From an uncultured Pelagibacteraceae bacterium (GTDB lineage Bacteria > Pseudomonadota > Alphaproteobacteria > Pelagibacterales > Pelagibacteraceae): a stretch of 64,000 nt of DNA. Under the pieces are notes generated by a model. The model was not told the origin of the DNA and ran no database searches. It saw only the letters and a list, made by a program, of their open reading frames with translations. A program made the position numbers and the translations under genes. Positions 24,127 through 32,888 of this stretch are shown here, piece by piece (position 1 is the first letter of the stretch; each line of letters begins with the position of its first letter). The stretch spans positions 1 through 64,000 of the forward strand of contig CACEFF010000005.1 in assembly GCA_902558815.1 (NCBI GenBank). Direction: 5' to 3'.

Positions 24127-25518
24127 ATGAATGTTTTAAATAGAAATATTAATAATACTTTTTTTATTTTTGCTTTATCACATTTAGTTATTTGGACGGT
24201 TGTCCCTTCTTTAACAAATAAAAATTTACCTCTAGATACAATTGAAGCACTTGCTTGGGGAAGTAATTTAGACTGGGGTTTTAATAAACACCCTCCAATT
24301 AGTGCCTTTTTTCCAGAAGTAATTTATCAAATTTTTGGTCCACAGGACTGGGCTTACTATTTGTTAAGCCAATTATTTGTTTTAGTTGCTTTCTATTTTG
24401 TATTTAAATTCTCATCAGAATTTTTGGGTAATGTCAAATTAAGCTTAATTTCAGTATTATTATTAGAGGCTATATATTTTTATAATTTTACTACTCCAGA
24501 ATTTAATGTGAATGTTTGCCAATTACCTTTTTGGTCTTTAGTTGTTTATTATTCTTGGAAAATTTATGAAACAAATAAAATCAAATTCATAGACTGCTTT
24601 TTAGTTGGATTATTTGCTGCTTTAGGATTTTTATCTAAATATTTATTTATATATTTATTGATATCTATTGATCTACTTTTTGTTTGGTTAATTTTTATTA
24701 AAAAAACTAAAAAGTTTGATTTTAAATACTTAATTACCTTAGAGGTGTTTATCGTTTTATTAATTCCACACTTAATTTGGCTTTTCAATAATGATTTTAT
24801 AACTATTACTTACGGTTTGAAGAGAACAGGTTTAGAGGGCTCAGGGATTTTAGACCATCTAAAATACCCATCAATTTTTTTGTTCAAACAAATAGGAATA
24901 CTAATCCCGTTTTTCTTTTTAATTTTTCTATTAATAAAAAAGTTTAAAACTAAAATTAATTTTAAAGATAAAAAGTTAATTTTTTTAATTTTTATAACTA
25001 TCTTACCAATTCTTTTGATGTTTATTACTTCATTTGTCACAGGATCAAAAATTAGAACAATGTGGATGACCCCATTTTATTTATTTTTTGGAGTGTTTTT
25101 TGTTTATATCTTTAAATTACAAATTAATTTTAAAAAAATTAATTCTTTTTTATATGGTTTTATTTTTTTATTCTTTTTGTCTCCAGGGATATATTCTTAT
25201 ATTTCAATCAAACAGACAGATAAAAGAACAGATTATTTTGGGAGGGATATAGCGAATCTTGTTGAGAGAAGATGGAATAAAAATTTTTCAAACGAAATAA
25301 AGTATGTAGTAGGTGATGAATGGTATGCAGGTAATTTATCTTACCACATTTCTTCAAGACCTAAATGGTTTTTAGATTTAAAAGACAAAACAAATAAATT
25401 GGATCCAAATGGTGGAGTTATTTATGTTGGTAACCCTGAAATATTAAAAGACATATGTCCAGGAGATTTTGGAAAAATTAACAAACACGGTTATTGTATG
25501 ATTGGTTCCAGATATTAA
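24127..25518 (+). CDS. GT-C family glycosyltransferase (GT39/ArnT-like)
   Basis: This is a polytopic membrane protein of 463 residues with about ten hydrophobic spans. An early periplasmic loop carries LPLDTIEALAWGSNLDWGFNKHPPISAFF, the D/E-containing first loop with the H-P-P motif of the dolichyl-phosphate-mannose mannosyltransferase-like (PMT_2/ArnT) group. A soluble C-terminal part follows (YVVGDEWYAGNLSYHISSRP). These enzymes move a sugar from a polyprenyl-phosphate donor to lipid or protein on the outer face of the inner membrane. ATG 24127 is chosen over TTG 24121. The next gene could make the lipid-linked sugar donor. Confidence 0.8.
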   Translation: MNVLNRNINNTFFIFALSHLVIWTVVPSLTNKNLPLDTIEALAWGSNLDWGFNKHPPISAFFPEVIYQIFGPQDWAYYLLSQLFVLVAFYFVFKFSSEFLGNVKLSLISVLLLEAIYFYNFTTPEFNVNVCQLPFWSLVVYYSWKIYETNKIKFIDCFLVGLFAALGFLSKYLFIYLLISIDLLFVWLIFIKKTKKFDFKYLITLEVFIVLLIPHLIWLFNNDFITITYGLKRTGLEGSGILDHLKYPSIFLFKQIGILIPFFFLIFLLIKKFKTKINFKDKKLIFLIFITILPILLMFITSFVTGSKIRTMWMTPFYLFFGVFFVYIFKLQINFKKINSFLYGFIFLFFLSPGIYSYISIKQTDKRTDYFGRDIANLVERRWNKNFSNEIKYVVGDEWYAGNLSYHISSRPKWFLDLKDKTNKLDPNGGVIYVGNPEILKDICPGDFGKINKHGYCMIGSRY

Positions 25519-25521
25519 ATT

Positions 25522-26391
25522 ATGAAAATAAAAATTTTGATACCCATTTATAACGATTGGCAGTCTATTTCCAAATTATTAGACGAGATCAATTTAAACA
25601 TATTAAATTTAGATTATGAAGTTTCAGTTGTTATTGTTAATGATGCGTCAAATCATGATCGACAAGATGAAGAAAAAAATTTAGAAAATATTAGATCAAT
25701 TAAAATTTTAAACATGAAGATTAATCAAGGTCACGCAAGATGTATTGCTACAGGATTAAAATATATCTATGAAAAAGAAGATTTTGATTATGTTATTCCT
25801 ATGGACGGAGATGGTGAAGACAGACCTGAAGAAATTAAGGAATTTTTAAATAAAATTAAAGACTCTAATAATAAAGCTTTAGTAGGAGAAAGAATTAAAA
25901 GATCTGAAAATTTAATTTTTCAAACTTGTTATCAATTACATAAGTTAATTACTCTAACGTTTACTGGCAAATCTATTAAATTTGGTAATTTTACTTGTTT
26001 ACCAAAAGCAACTGTAGAAAAGTTGATTAATGATAAATCTACTTGGAATAGTTTTTCAGGCTCATTGATGAAAGTAGAAAATGATTTAATTTCATTACCT
26101 TCAACTAGAGGCACAAGATATTTTGGTCCTTCTAAGATGAGTTTCTATAATTTAATTAAACATTCACTTTCTATTATTAGTGTTTTCAAAAAAACATTTT
26201 TAATACGATCAGCTATTTTTATAATTTTTTATATTTTATTAATCAAAAGCAATGCCTCAATAATAACTAGTATTCCTCTAGTTTTTTTACTAATAGCTGT
26301 ATATTCAATTTCCAATTTAGCCTTAAGAGAAAATATGGATGAATTTGATAAGGCTTTATTAAATATAAATAATATTGAAAATATTAAATAG
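25522..26391 (+). CDS. GT2 family glycosyltransferase, DPM1/GtrB-like
   Basis: This 289-residue protein has an N-terminal GT-A domain (KIKILIPIYNDWQSI; VIVNDASNHD; VIPMDGDGEDRPEEI with a D-x-D-type site) and two C-terminal TM segments around 225-265. The layout matches polyprenyl-phosphate glycosyltransferases (GtrB/ArnC/DPM1). It starts 4 bp after the GT-C gene, so the two likely act in sequence: this one loads a sugar on undecaprenyl phosphate and the GT-C protein transfers it. It overlaps the convergent umuC by 8 bp. Confidence 0.85.
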   Translation: MKIKILIPIYNDWQSISKLLDEINLNILNLDYEVSVVIVNDASNHDRQDEEKNLENIRSIKILNMKINQGHARCIATGLKYIYEKEDFDYVIPMDGDGEDRPEEIKEFLNKIKDSNNKALVGERIKRSENLIFQTCYQLHKLITLTFTGKSIKFGNFTCLPKATVEKLINDKSTWNSFSGSLMKVENDLISLPSTRGTRYFGPSKMSFYNLIKHSLSIISVFKKTFLIRSAIFIIFYILLIKSNASIITSIPLVFLLIAVYSISNLALRENMDEFDKALLNINNIENIK

Positions 26392-27664
26392 CTTTAATTT
26401 TTGGTAAAGAATAAAAGTCAGCTGTATCTATTTTAGAAGAATATTGTCTTCGCATATTCCATTTTTTTTGAATACCAGCACTTGCGAGACTTAAAGTTGA
26501 TCTACCATATCTATAATTGGTATTATCAATTGATTGCATTAAATTATTTATCTTTTCATCTTTTTCAGATGAAAATAAATTTTTTCTACCATCATCGTTA
26601 CGTAATCCTGTTAGCATGACACCTGCTTTTTGATACTGATAACCATTTTTAAAAATATTTTCTAAAATAGAAACAGCAGTTTTAACAATTTCAATACTAT
26701 TGTTTGTTGCAATTGGAAAATCAATTGTCTTTGCATTTGAATAATAACCAAAGTTTCTTTGAAAAGGACTAGTTCTAACAAAAATAGTAATTGCTTTAGC
26801 AACTAAAGATTCTGATCTAATTTTTTCAGATGCATTCAAACAATAATTTGCAACAGCTTCTTTTAATTCTTGAAATTTTTCAATTCTTTTTCCAAATGAT
26901 CTCGAGACAACACAACTCTTTCTTTTTGTTTGTGTAGTTTCTAAATTAATACAAGGAATGCCTCTAAGCTCCATTGCAGTTCTTGAGCCTAAAACATTGG
27001 AAGATTTTTTAATCCAAGTGTTAGATTTATTTTTAAGTTGTTTAGCATTATAAATTCCATTTTTTTGATAAAATTTTGTAAGCTGTCTACCAACACCCCA
27101 TACATCATTTATTTCTACTTTTTCGAGAATAGGATCTAAATTTTCTATTCCAATTAAACTGGTAACACCTGATTGTTTTTTCTTTGCAATATGATTTGCA
27201 ACTTTACTTAAAGTTTTTGTTTTAGCAATTCCAATACTAGTTGGGATCCCAGTCCATTGTAAAATTGTTTCTCTAATTTCTTTTCCAACTTTTTCTACTT
27301 CGCTATCAGGAAAATTTGATAAATCTAAAAATGCCTCATCAATTGAATAAACTTCTATTTCTGAATTAAATCTTTTAAGTGTTCTCATTACTCTTCTGGA
27401 TAAGTCTCCATATAAAGAATAATTTGATGAAAAGACTTCAACTTTATTTTTAAGAATAATATCTTTTGCTTTAAAGTAAGGTTCGCCCATTTTAATTCCC
27501 AAAGCCTTTGCTTCATTTGATCTTGATATAATACAACCATCATTATTGGATAAAACAACAACGGGTTTTCTTCTTATTCTAGGATTGAATAATCTTTCAC
27601 AAGAAACATAAAAAGAATTACAATCAACTAAAGCTAATTTTCTAGTACGTTGAATGGATAACAT
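26384..27664 (-). CDS. umuC: Translesion DNA polymerase V catalytic subunit UmuC
   Basis: This 426-residue Y-family polymerase has the catalytic motifs LVDCNSFYVSCERLF (first Asp) and YSIDEAFLDLS (second acidic pair), plus the SNNDGCIISRSNEAKALGI fingers segment, thumb HhH parts (WGVGRQLTKFY) and a DUF4113-like tail with AGIQKKWNMRRQYSS. Together with cleaved UmuD it copies damaged DNA. It overlaps umuD by 23 bp. Expression should be SOS-controlled through the box before umuD. Confidence 0.96.
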   Translation of the reverse strand: MLSIQRTRKLALVDCNSFYVSCERLFNPRIRRKPVVVLSNNDGCIISRSNEAKALGIKMGEPYFKAKDIILKNKVEVFSSNYSLYGDLSRRVMRTLKRFNSEIEVYSIDEAFLDLSNFPDSEVEKVGKEIRETILQWTGIPTSIGIAKTKTLSKVANHIAKKKQSGVTSLIGIENLDPILEKVEINDVWGVGRQLTKFYQKNGIYNAKQLKNKSNTWIKKSSNVLGSRTAMELRGIPCINLETTQTKRKSCVVSRSFGKRIEKFQELKEAVANYCLNASEKIRSESLVAKAITIFVRTSPFQRNFGYYSNAKTIDFPIATNNSIEIVKTAVSILENIFKNGYQYQKAGVMLTGLRNDDGRKNLFSSEKDEKINNLMQSIDNTNYRYGRSTLSLASAGIQKKWNMRRQYSSKIDTADFYSLPKIKAI

Positions 27665-28037
27665 AAGTCACAACCCCCCAAATAAAAATATCTTGTTCTT
27701 CATTAATTAAAATTCTATTAGAAAACTCTTTAGAGCCTGATGTTAGGAATTTCTTATCTCTTTCTTGAACTAAAGTTTTAACTACAAGCTCATCATGAAC
27801 ATTTGCAATCACTGTTGAAAAATTTTTTGGTTTCAAGCTCTTATCGACAACTAATAAATCTCCATCATTAATTCCAACATTCACCATGGATTTACCTTGA
27901 ACTCTGATAATAAAAGTAGCTGGAACGTTTCTGATTAAATGCATGTTCAGATCGATATCTTCTTCGATATAATCAGTGGCAGGTGAGGGAAAACCAGCAC
28001 CAGCTTTATGCAGATAATATGGGATAGTTAGTTTCAT
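27642..28037 (-). CDS. umuD: UmuD, self-cleaving Pol V subunit
   Basis: This is a LexA-like S24 serine/lysine autoprotease of 131 residues. The cleavage site is A14-G15 in KAGAGFPSPA, the nucleophile Ser50 is in VQGKSM, and Lys87 is in DELVVKTL. The part before the cleavage point is about ten residues shorter than in E. coli UmuD. The ATG at 28037 directly touches the SOS box, so mRNA leader space is minimal. It is the first gene of umuDC. Confidence 0.95.
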   Translation of the reverse strand: MKLTIPYYLHKAGAGFPSPATDYIEEDIDLNMHLIRNVPATFIIRVQGKSMVNVGINDGDLLVVDKSLKPKNFSTVIANVHDELVVKTLVQERDKKFLTSGSKEFSNRILINEEQDIFIWGVVTYVIHSTY

Positions 28038-28052
28038 GTTCTTGTTTTGTTC
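28038..28052 (-). promoter_or_regulatory. LexA/SOS box GTTC-N7-GTTC before umuD
   Basis: GTTC at 28038-28041 and GTTC at 28049-28052 are separated by exactly 7 bp, the alphaproteobacterial SOS operator. It begins at the base before the umuD start codon and covers the predicted transcription start. Confidence 0.85.
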
Positions 28053-28055
28053 TTA

Positions 28056-28084
28056 TTTATAGACCATTTATACAATGCACGCAA
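28056..28084 (-). promoter_or_regulatory. Promoter of umuDC
   Basis: On the minus strand, TTGCGT (28084-28079), a 17-bp spacer and TATAAA (28061-28056) are found. Initiation near 28049 falls inside the SOS box, giving a leader of about 12 nt with no ribosome site. The rest of the 158-bp gap to 28196 shows no other clear element. Confidence 0.6.
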
Positions 28085-28195
28085 GAAGTTGTATTTTGAG
28101 TCTGTAACTGAATCAAAAGTGAATCAAAACGTGAACATCAAAACTACATTTTGTATGCTTGTGGATAACTTCAACCAGAGATAGTTTGTTCAAAC

Positions 28196-28945
28196 ATGAT
28201 GAGAAATATCTTAATCCTAATTTACTTAAGTTTTTTTTGTTTTCTGAAAGTGAATGCAGATGAATGGAAAATTAAAAATAAATGGAAAATTTCTTGTGGG
28301 ATAGTTGATAAAGAGTCTCTAGTGATAAATGGAAAACCAAAAACTAGATATAATAAAAATGAATTCAAATTAGAGAGCGTTGTTTTTAAATTAGATAAGG
28401 GAGATGTTGGTAGTTGTCCAACAGATAAAAAACCAGTTTATAAATTTAATTACTCTGGAAGGCAAGAAATTACTCACAGATTACCAGTAGGTAAAACTAT
28501 ATTTGAAACAGATATTTATATTGAGGGAGCGCCGCAATACAGGTCAACAGTTTTTCAAATACATGACGGAAGGAACAAAGGTGCACCACCTAGTTGGATA
28601 GGTATTGGTATGGACTGGAAACTTAAATATAAATTTCCAAAAGGAGAGTGCTCACCAGAAAAGTGTAAAAAGATAAAAACTGCTTATTTAAAACCTGAAG
28701 AAAAAAATAGATTTAAGGCAAGTATTGACTATCAAAAAAAATCAAAATCATTAACTGTTTTTTATTATCTAAATAATGAGATGATAGCCAAACATGTAGA
28801 TGTACCATTGTCCAAGAAGATGACAGATGGACCCTATGGACCAAGTAAACCATATATAAAAATTGGTATTTACAGAATTGGAGAAACAGGTACAACAAGC
28901 TTTGCTTACAATAATTTAATTATAAAAAATAAAAAAACTAAATAA
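28196..28945 (+). CDS. Secreted polysaccharide-lyase-like (concanavalin-fold) protein
   Basis: This 249-residue protein has a signal peptide ending near VNA at about residue 21. The mature part has the beta-sandwich pattern of heparinase I / alginate-lyase-like proteins: GKTIFETDIYIEGAP, STVFQIHDGRNKGAPPSWIGI, and a final strand set YIKIGIYRIGETGTTSFAYNNLII that matches the IKxGIYR-type end of that fold. Four Cys (CGIV, GSCPT, GECSPEKC) suggest periplasmic disulfides. The enzyme activity is not proven and the substrate is unknown. The next gene follows after 3 bp. Confidence 0.55.
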   Translation: MMRNILILIYLSFFCFLKVNADEWKIKNKWKISCGIVDKESLVINGKPKTRYNKNEFKLESVVFKLDKGDVGSCPTDKKPVYKFNYSGRQEITHRLPVGKTIFETDIYIEGAPQYRSTVFQIHDGRNKGAPPSWIGIGMDWKLKYKFPKGECSPEKCKKIKTAYLKPEEKNRFKASIDYQKKSKSLTVFYYLNNEMIAKHVDVPLSKKMTDGPYGPSKPYIKIGIYRIGETGTTSFAYNNLIIKNKKTK

Positions 28946-28948
28946 TCT

Positions 28949-29311
28949 ATGAAAAAATTAACATGTCATTGTGGAGCTATTGAAGCAGAAATTAATTTAG
29001 ATGGAGATTTAGCTAAAGTAATTAAATGCAATTGTTCTATCTGCAAAAGAAAAGGAGCAATTATGTCAATGGTAAAAAATGAAGATTTTAAAATTGTTAA
29101 AGGTGAGGATAAATTAAAACTTTATCAATTTCATTCAAAAGTTGCAAAACATTACTTTTGCTCTGACTGTGGAATTTATACCCATCATAACCCAAGAATT
29201 AATCCTGCAATGACAGGATTTAATGTTGGATGTATTGATGAAATAAATACTTTCGATATTAAAGAAGTTCCAGTAAATGATGGTCAAAATCATCCATTAG
29301 ATAAAAAATAA
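28949..29311 (+). CDS. GFA-family zinc protein (CENP-V/Gfa-like)
   Basis: This is a 120-residue member of the GFA fold, once named glutathione-dependent formaldehyde-activating enzyme. Zinc ligands are CHCGAIE (Cys6, Cys8), KCNCSICKRKG, and YFCSDCGIYTHH. The hydrophobic core pattern is normal. The real reaction of most family members is unknown. It lies in a plus-strand run with the lyase-like gene before it and a kinase gene 5 bp after it. Confidence 0.85.
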   Translation: MKKLTCHCGAIEAEINLDGDLAKVIKCNCSICKRKGAIMSMVKNEDFKIVKGEDKLKLYQFHSKVAKHYFCSDCGIYTHHNPRINPAMTGFNVGCIDEINTFDIKEVPVNDGQNHPLDKK

Positions 29312-29316
29312 TTTTC

Positions 29317-30240
29317 ATGCAACAATTTAGTTTATGTTTTAGCAAAGTAAAAAAAGATTGCTTAAAGTTTATTAAATCTCAAGAGACAAAAGCTGACAAA
29401 TTTAAGAATAAAGAAAAGATGATAAAATCTTTTTTAATTCCCCTATGTTTTTGGATTAGCAAAAAGGCCAATAAGAAAAGACCATATTTTGTAGGTTTAG
29501 CAGGAGGCCAAGGAACTGGCAAAACTACAATTAGTTCTCTAATCAGAATCATCTTAACTAAATACTTTAAATTAAATGTTTTTAGGATTTCAATAGATGA
29601 CTTTTATAAAACAAGAAAAGAGCGAATAGATTTATCAAAAAGAATTCATCCTATGCTTTTAACTAGAGGCGTACCTGGAACTCATGACATTAATATGATG
29701 ATGAATTTTTTTAGAAAATCAAAAAGTAAGAAATTCAAAAGATTGAAATTACCAACATTTAATAAAGCTATCGATGACAGGTTTAATAAAAAAAAATGGT
29801 ATGATTTAAAAAGGAGACCAGATGTTGTTATTTTTGAAGGATGGTGTGTTGGCGCAAAATCAGAGAAAAATACTACTTTAAAGAAAACAATAAATTCGTT
29901 GGAAAAGGCAAAAGACCAAAAACAGATTTGGAGAAAATATGTCAACCAGCAGTTAAAATCGAAATATAAAAACTTATATTCGCAATTAAATTGTTTAGTT
30001 TATCTAAAAGCAAAAAATTTTAGTTTGTTACAAAAATGGAGATTAAAACAAGAAAGGAAACTTTGGGTTAAAAGTGAGGTGAAATCAAAAATAATGAGTA
30101 GAGAAGATGTATTAAATTTCATGCAAACTTATCAAAGAATTACTCAAAATATGTTCAGAAATATGCCAAAATATGCATCTGTTATATTCAATTTAAATAG
30201 TAACCATCAAATTAAATCTGCTGTATATAAAAAGAAATGA
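29317..30240 (+). CDS. P-loop kinase, D-glycerate 3-kinase-like
   Basis: This 307-residue P-loop kinase has Walker A GGQGTGKTT (about 63-71), a SIDDFYKTRKER motif and the block HPMLLTRGVPGTHD. An acidic-Walker-B-like VVIFEGWCVGAK comes later. That set matches the plant-type D-glycerate 3-kinase / YGR205W group related to pantothenate kinase and uridine kinase. The likely reaction is D-glycerate + ATP to 3-phosphoglycerate, which would feed photorespiration-type or glyoxylate carbon to central metabolism. The stop overlaps the TolC-like start by 4 bp (ATGA). Confidence 0.78.
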   Translation: MQQFSLCFSKVKKDCLKFIKSQETKADKFKNKEKMIKSFLIPLCFWISKKANKKRPYFVGLAGGQGTGKTTISSLIRIILTKYFKLNVFRISIDDFYKTRKERIDLSKRIHPMLLTRGVPGTHDINMMMNFFRKSKSKKFKRLKLPTFNKAIDDRFNKKKWYDLKRRPDVVIFEGWCVGAKSEKNTTLKKTINSLEKAKDQKQIWRKYVNQQLKSKYKNLYSQLNCLVYLKAKNFSLLQKWRLKQERKLWVKSEVKSKIMSREDVLNFMQTYQRITQNMFRNMPKYASVIFNLNSNHQIKSAVYKKK

Positions 30241-31532
30241 TTAAAATTTTAATTATAATTACAAGTTTTTTATTTTTACTAAATAATGCTATTGCTGAAA
30301 CTTTTTCTGCAGCATTGAAAAAAGCTTATCAATCTAATCCTGAATTAAATGCTGAAAGAGAAAGTTTGAATATTTCAGAACAGGAACTAAAAATTTCAAT
30401 AAGTTCTTACCTGCCCTCTGTTACATTGAGTGGTAGCAAGAGTGAAGAGGATACAGAAAAATTAACTAATCGAAATGGGTCAAATGCAAGTATTACAGAT
30501 GTAGATCCTACAGTAAAATCATTAACAGTTACTCAAACATTAATTGATTTTGGAAGAGGTGCGGATTTAGCAAAAAGCAAGATAGGAATAGATTTAGCTA
30601 AAGCAAAGCTTATGAAGAAAGAACAAGATATTTTATATAAATCAATTGAGGCATACACAGGTTTAATTGCAGCAAATGAAAAACTTAAGATAAATAAATC
30701 TAATGTAAATTTATTAGATCGACAAGTCGAAACTGATAGAATTAGACTAGAAAGAGGTAACATATCTTTAGCAGATGTTGCTCAATCTGAATCTTCTTTG
30801 GCAGGGGCTCAAGCAAAATTGATACAAGCAGAAAATGATTTTTTAACAAATAAACTTAATTATGAGAATATTATTGGGAAATTAAATGATCCAGGTTTAT
30901 TAGATAAGTCCTCTATTATAAAAGTAAATTTGCCAAATGAATTAAACTCAGCAATTGAAACATCAAAAAAAAATAATCCAGATTTAATAATAGCTCAATT
31001 AGAGTATGAACAATCTAAGAAAGATACTACGACTGCTAGAGCTGATTTAGCTCCATCTGCAACTTTATCATTTGATAGATCTGAAACTGATGATTTTAGT
31101 GCAACTTATGATGAAAGAGAAAAAGATACACTTAAAGCAACTGTAACTTGGCCATTTTTCTCAGGTGGAAAAAATTACGCAAATTTAAGTAAAAATAAAA
31201 GTTTAGAATTACAAAAAAATTTACTTCTAGATAATATGAAGAAAAAGAACCGAACGAATGTAGCAAGTGCTTGGTCAAATTATCAATCTAACCAAAGTTT
31301 GTTAAATTCAGTTCGTGCTCAAGTTAATGCTGCAGAGATTGCAAATGAGGGAATAGTAGCTGAATATAACAGTGGCTCAGATAGAACTACATTAGAAGTT
31401 ATCCAATCCAACTCACTATTATTAAATGCTCAAATTTCATTAGCCGATTCTGAAAGAAACTACATTCTCTCTCAATTTAACCTCTTAAAATCTGTAGGTT
31501 TGCTCAATAGCGAATATCTAAAAGTCAGATAA
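30237..31532 (+). CDS. tolC: TolC-family outer membrane efflux protein
   Basis: This 431-residue protein has a signal peptide ending AIA and two repeated halves of long coiled-coil helices and short strands, e.g. YQSNPELNAERESL / QTLIDFGRG / DRIRLERGNISLADVAQSES, repeated as KKNNPDLIIAQLEYEQSKKD / VTWPFFSGGKNYA / SGSDRTTLEVIQSN. It forms a trimeric outer-membrane tunnel for type I secretion or RND/ABC efflux. No inner-membrane pump is adjacent, so it may serve several. It overlaps the kinase gene by 4 bp. Confidence 0.92.
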   Translation: MIKILIIITSFLFLLNNAIAETFSAALKKAYQSNPELNAERESLNISEQELKISISSYLPSVTLSGSKSEEDTEKLTNRNGSNASITDVDPTVKSLTVTQTLIDFGRGADLAKSKIGIDLAKAKLMKKEQDILYKSIEAYTGLIAANEKLKINKSNVNLLDRQVETDRIRLERGNISLADVAQSESSLAGAQAKLIQAENDFLTNKLNYENIIGKLNDPGLLDKSSIIKVNLPNELNSAIETSKKNNPDLIIAQLEYEQSKKDTTTARADLAPSATLSFDRSETDDFSATYDEREKDTLKATVTWPFFSGGKNYANLSKNKSLELQKNLLLDNMKKKNRTNVASAWSNYQSNQSLLNSVRAQVNAAEIANEGIVAEYNSGSDRTTLEVIQSNSLLLNAQISLADSERNYILSQFNLLKSVGLLNSEYLKVR

Positions 31533-31565
31533 TAATTAGCTTTTTTAGCTTTAAATAAATAAATC

Positions 31566-31593
31566 TTGCTAATGAGAACAAAATGTGTACATT
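31566..31593 (+). promoter_or_regulatory. recA promoter candidate with an imperfect SOS box
   Basis: TTGCTA (31566-31571) and TACATT (31588-31593) are 16 bp apart. Between and over them lies GAAC-N7-GTAC (31576-31590), one base away from the direct-repeat SOS operator GAAC-N7-GAAC. The position in the promoter spacer is what a LexA site would need. Confidence 0.45.
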
Positions 31594-31639
31594 TAAAACA
31601 TGATTCGAGTGTTAAAAAAATTAAAAAAAGAGGTAAAAA

Positions 31640-32788
31640 ATGACTAAAAATAACCTAAAAGTGGTTAAATCTACTAAAGATCAAGAATTGGACAGCAAAG
31701 AAAAAAATAAAGCATTAGATGCTGCTATCAGCCAAATAACGGACAATTTCGGAAAAGGTTCAGTTATGAAGCTAGGTGAAAAAAGAGCCATGGATATTGA
31801 GTCGATATCTACAGGATCTCTAAGTTTAGACTTAGCTTTAGGAATAGGTGGATTACCAAAAGGAAGAATTGTAGAAGTTTACGGACCAGAGTCATCTGGA
31901 AAAACAACATTAGCATTACAAGTTGTTGCTGAAGCTCAAAAGGCTGGTGGCATTTGTGCATTTGTTGATGCAGAGCATGCTTTGGACCCAGTTTATGCAA
32001 AAAAATTAGGAGTGAACACTGAAGAGCTTTTAATTTCACAACCAGATGCAGGTGAACAAGCTTTAGAAATAGCAGATACACTAGTAAAATCAGGCTCTAT
32101 TTCAGTGATCGTGATTGACTCTGTTGCAGCATTAACTCCAAGAGCTGAAATTGAAGGTGAAATGGGTGATCATCACGTTGGCCTTCAATCAAGACTAATG
32201 AGTCAGGCTTTAAGAAAATTAACTGGTTCAATTTCTAACACAAACACAATGATGATTTTCATTAACCAAATTAGAATGAAAATTGGAGTTATGTTTGGAA
32301 GTCCAGAAACAACATCAGGTGGAAATGCACTTAAATTTTATTCATCTGTAAGAATGGACATTAGAAGAATTGGTGCCATCAAAGATAAAGATGAAATTAT
32401 TGGTAATTCTACGAGAGTTAAAGTAGTTAAAAATAAAGTAGCGCCTCCATTTAAAGTTGTTGAGTTTGATTTAATGTATGGAAAAGGAATTAGCAAAATG
32501 GGTGAATTAGTAGACCTTGGTGCTAAAGCTGACATTATTGAAAAATCAGGAGCATGGTATGCTTATAAAGGAGAGAAAATTGGACAAGGAAGAGAAAACG
32601 CCAAAGTCTATTTAGCTCAAAATCCGCAAGTTGCTGCAGAAATTGAAATGGCAATTAGGGAAAAAGCTGGTGTGATTTCTAAAAAAATTGAAGGAAATCC
32701 ATTAAGTCCTGAAAAAATTGAAAAAGAGAAGAAAGTAGCTGAAAAAGAAGAAGCAGATAAAGAAGCTACTCCTCCTAAAAAGAACTAG
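31640..32788 (+). CDS. recA: Recombinase RecA
   Basis: RecA forms filaments on single-stranded DNA, promotes strand exchange, and triggers LexA/UmuD self-cleavage. At 382 residues it is slightly longer than usual, with a Lys/Asp-rich N-terminal extension of about 20 residues and a charged C-tail ([16 protein letters not shown]). Visible motifs are Walker [20 protein letters not shown], the L2-region [30 protein letters not shown], and the core [11 protein letters not shown]. An AGAGGT ribosome site precedes the ATG. A terminator follows. Its likely targets umuDC lie 4 kb upstream. Confidence 0.98.
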   Translation: MTKNNLKVVKSTKDQELDSKEKNKALDAAISQITDNFGKGSVMKLGEKRAMDIESISTGSLSLDLALGIGGLPKGRIVEVYGPESSGKTTLALQVVAEAQKAGGICAFVDAEHALDPVYAKKLGVNTEELLISQPDAGEQALEIADTLVKSGSISVIVIDSVAALTPRAEIEGEMGDHHVGLQSRLMSQALRKLTGSISNTNTMMIFINQIRMKIGVMFGSPETTSGGNALKFYSSVRMDIRRIGAIKDKDEIIGNSTRVKVVKNKVAPPFKVVEFDLMYGKGISKMGELVDLGAKADIIEKSGAWYAYKGEKIGQGRENAKVYLAQNPQVAAEIEMAIREKAGVISKKIEGNPLSPEKIEKEKKVAEKEEADKEATPPKKN

Positions 32789-32812
32789 AATTAAAGGTTA
32801 TCTTTAAATTAT

Positions 32813-32837
32813 AAAGGCGCTTATTTTAAGCGCCTTT
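32813..32837. terminator. Hairpin terminator after recA
   Basis: A perfect 10-bp stem (AAAGGCGCTT with AAGCGCCTTT) has loop ATTTT. The 3' arm ends in TTT, followed by A and a run of C rather than a long T tract, so termination may be partial or need another factor. Confidence 0.7.
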
Positions 32838-32854
32838 ACCCCCTTAACGCTATC

Positions 32855-32882
32855 TAGACATAGAACAAAAAAGCTGTATTTT
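32855..32882 (+). promoter_or_regulatory. Promoter candidate for alaS
   Basis: TAGACA (32855-32860), a 16-bp spacer and TATTTT (32877-32882) place the start of transcription at or next to ATG 32889. No ribosome site is visible, so alaS may be translated from a leaderless message. Confidence 0.4.
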
Positions 32883-32888
32883 AAAAGT

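Noticed and set aside
31533-31560. Repeated AGCTTT near the end of the TolC-like gene as a terminator
   Set aside because: It is a direct, not inverted, repeat; no stable stem can be drawn.
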